Shown here in pieces: positions 5,175-5,226 of a stretch of DNA of 5,226 nucleotides (positions are counted from its first letter, which is position 1; the number at the start of each line of letters is the position of its first letter). The stretch covers positions 1 through 5,226 of the forward strand of contig JAQSXN010000341.1 of the NCBI GenBank assembly GCA_029256665.1, given 5' to 3'. This DNA comes from Paenibacillus sp. (GTDB taxonomy: Bacteria; Bacillota; Bacilli; Paenibacillales; Paenibacillaceae). The notes below the pieces were generated by a model that saw only the letters and a program-made list of their open reading frames with translations, was not told the DNA's origin and did no database searches. Made by a program: the position numbers and the translations under genes.

Positions 5175-5226
5175 CCGGTATCATCAAATTAGTAAATCGA
5201 TTACGGTTGCCAAACTTCCCAAATGT

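Noticed and set aside
5158..5226. A plus-strand frame open to the window end, beginning MTRLRAR
   Set aside because: Only 23 codons are visible, the GGAGGG upstream is 12 nt away and lies within the stem-loop, and no family is recognisable. It could be the start of a gene beyond the edge, but it cannot be supported.

Overview
The window looks like chromosomal DNA from a low-to-moderate GC Gram-positive bacterium. The best guess is the Paenibacillaceae (Paenibacillus, Cohnella or relatives). This is inferred from strong AGGAGG-type ribosome binding sites, three probable TTG starts, a VanR-like OmpR-family regulator with its kinase, a YtkL-type hydrolase, and roughly 42-68% GC depending on the gene. 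No mobile element, CRISPR array, tRNA or rRNA was seen.

Layout. (1) Positions 1-1052, minus strand: a two-component system. The response regulator (360-1052) is followed by a sensor histidine kinase that starts at a TTG inside the regulator's last codons and runs off the left edge. (2) Positions 1181-4052, minus strand: a probable three-gene operon in the order kbl, SDR-type threonine 3-dehydrogenase, XRE-cupin regulator, closed by a clear intrinsic terminator at 1181-1210. (3) Positions 4053-4302: a divergent promoter region with mirror-image extended -10 elements around a 12-bp palindrome, followed by a leader of about 160 nt. (4) Positions 4303-4995, plus strand: a UPF0173/YtkL metallo-beta-lactamase-fold hydrolase. 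(5) Positions 4996-5226: a long two-way hairpin terminator, a perfect 16-bp palindrome and a further stem-loop, with no gene that can be supported.

How the genes work together. Tdh oxidises L-threonine to 2-amino-3-ketobutyrate, and Kbl cleaves this with CoA to glycine and acetyl-CoA, so the central operon is the two-step threonine-to-glycine pathway. The HTH-cupin protein encoded last is the natural candidate for its local regulator, perhaps sensing a metabolite through the cupin domain (inference). The hydrolase shares the regulatory region with kbl but has no known role in the pathway. The two-component system is more AT-rich and lies beyond the operon's terminator, so it is probably a separate unit.

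I see no clearly new biological system. The points most worth a second look are the symmetric divergent promoter at 4089-4132, the XRE-cupin regulator coupled to threonine catabolism, the structured hydrolase leader with a possible small upstream ORF, and the cluster of hairpins at 5033-5174 that could form a minus-strand small RNA.
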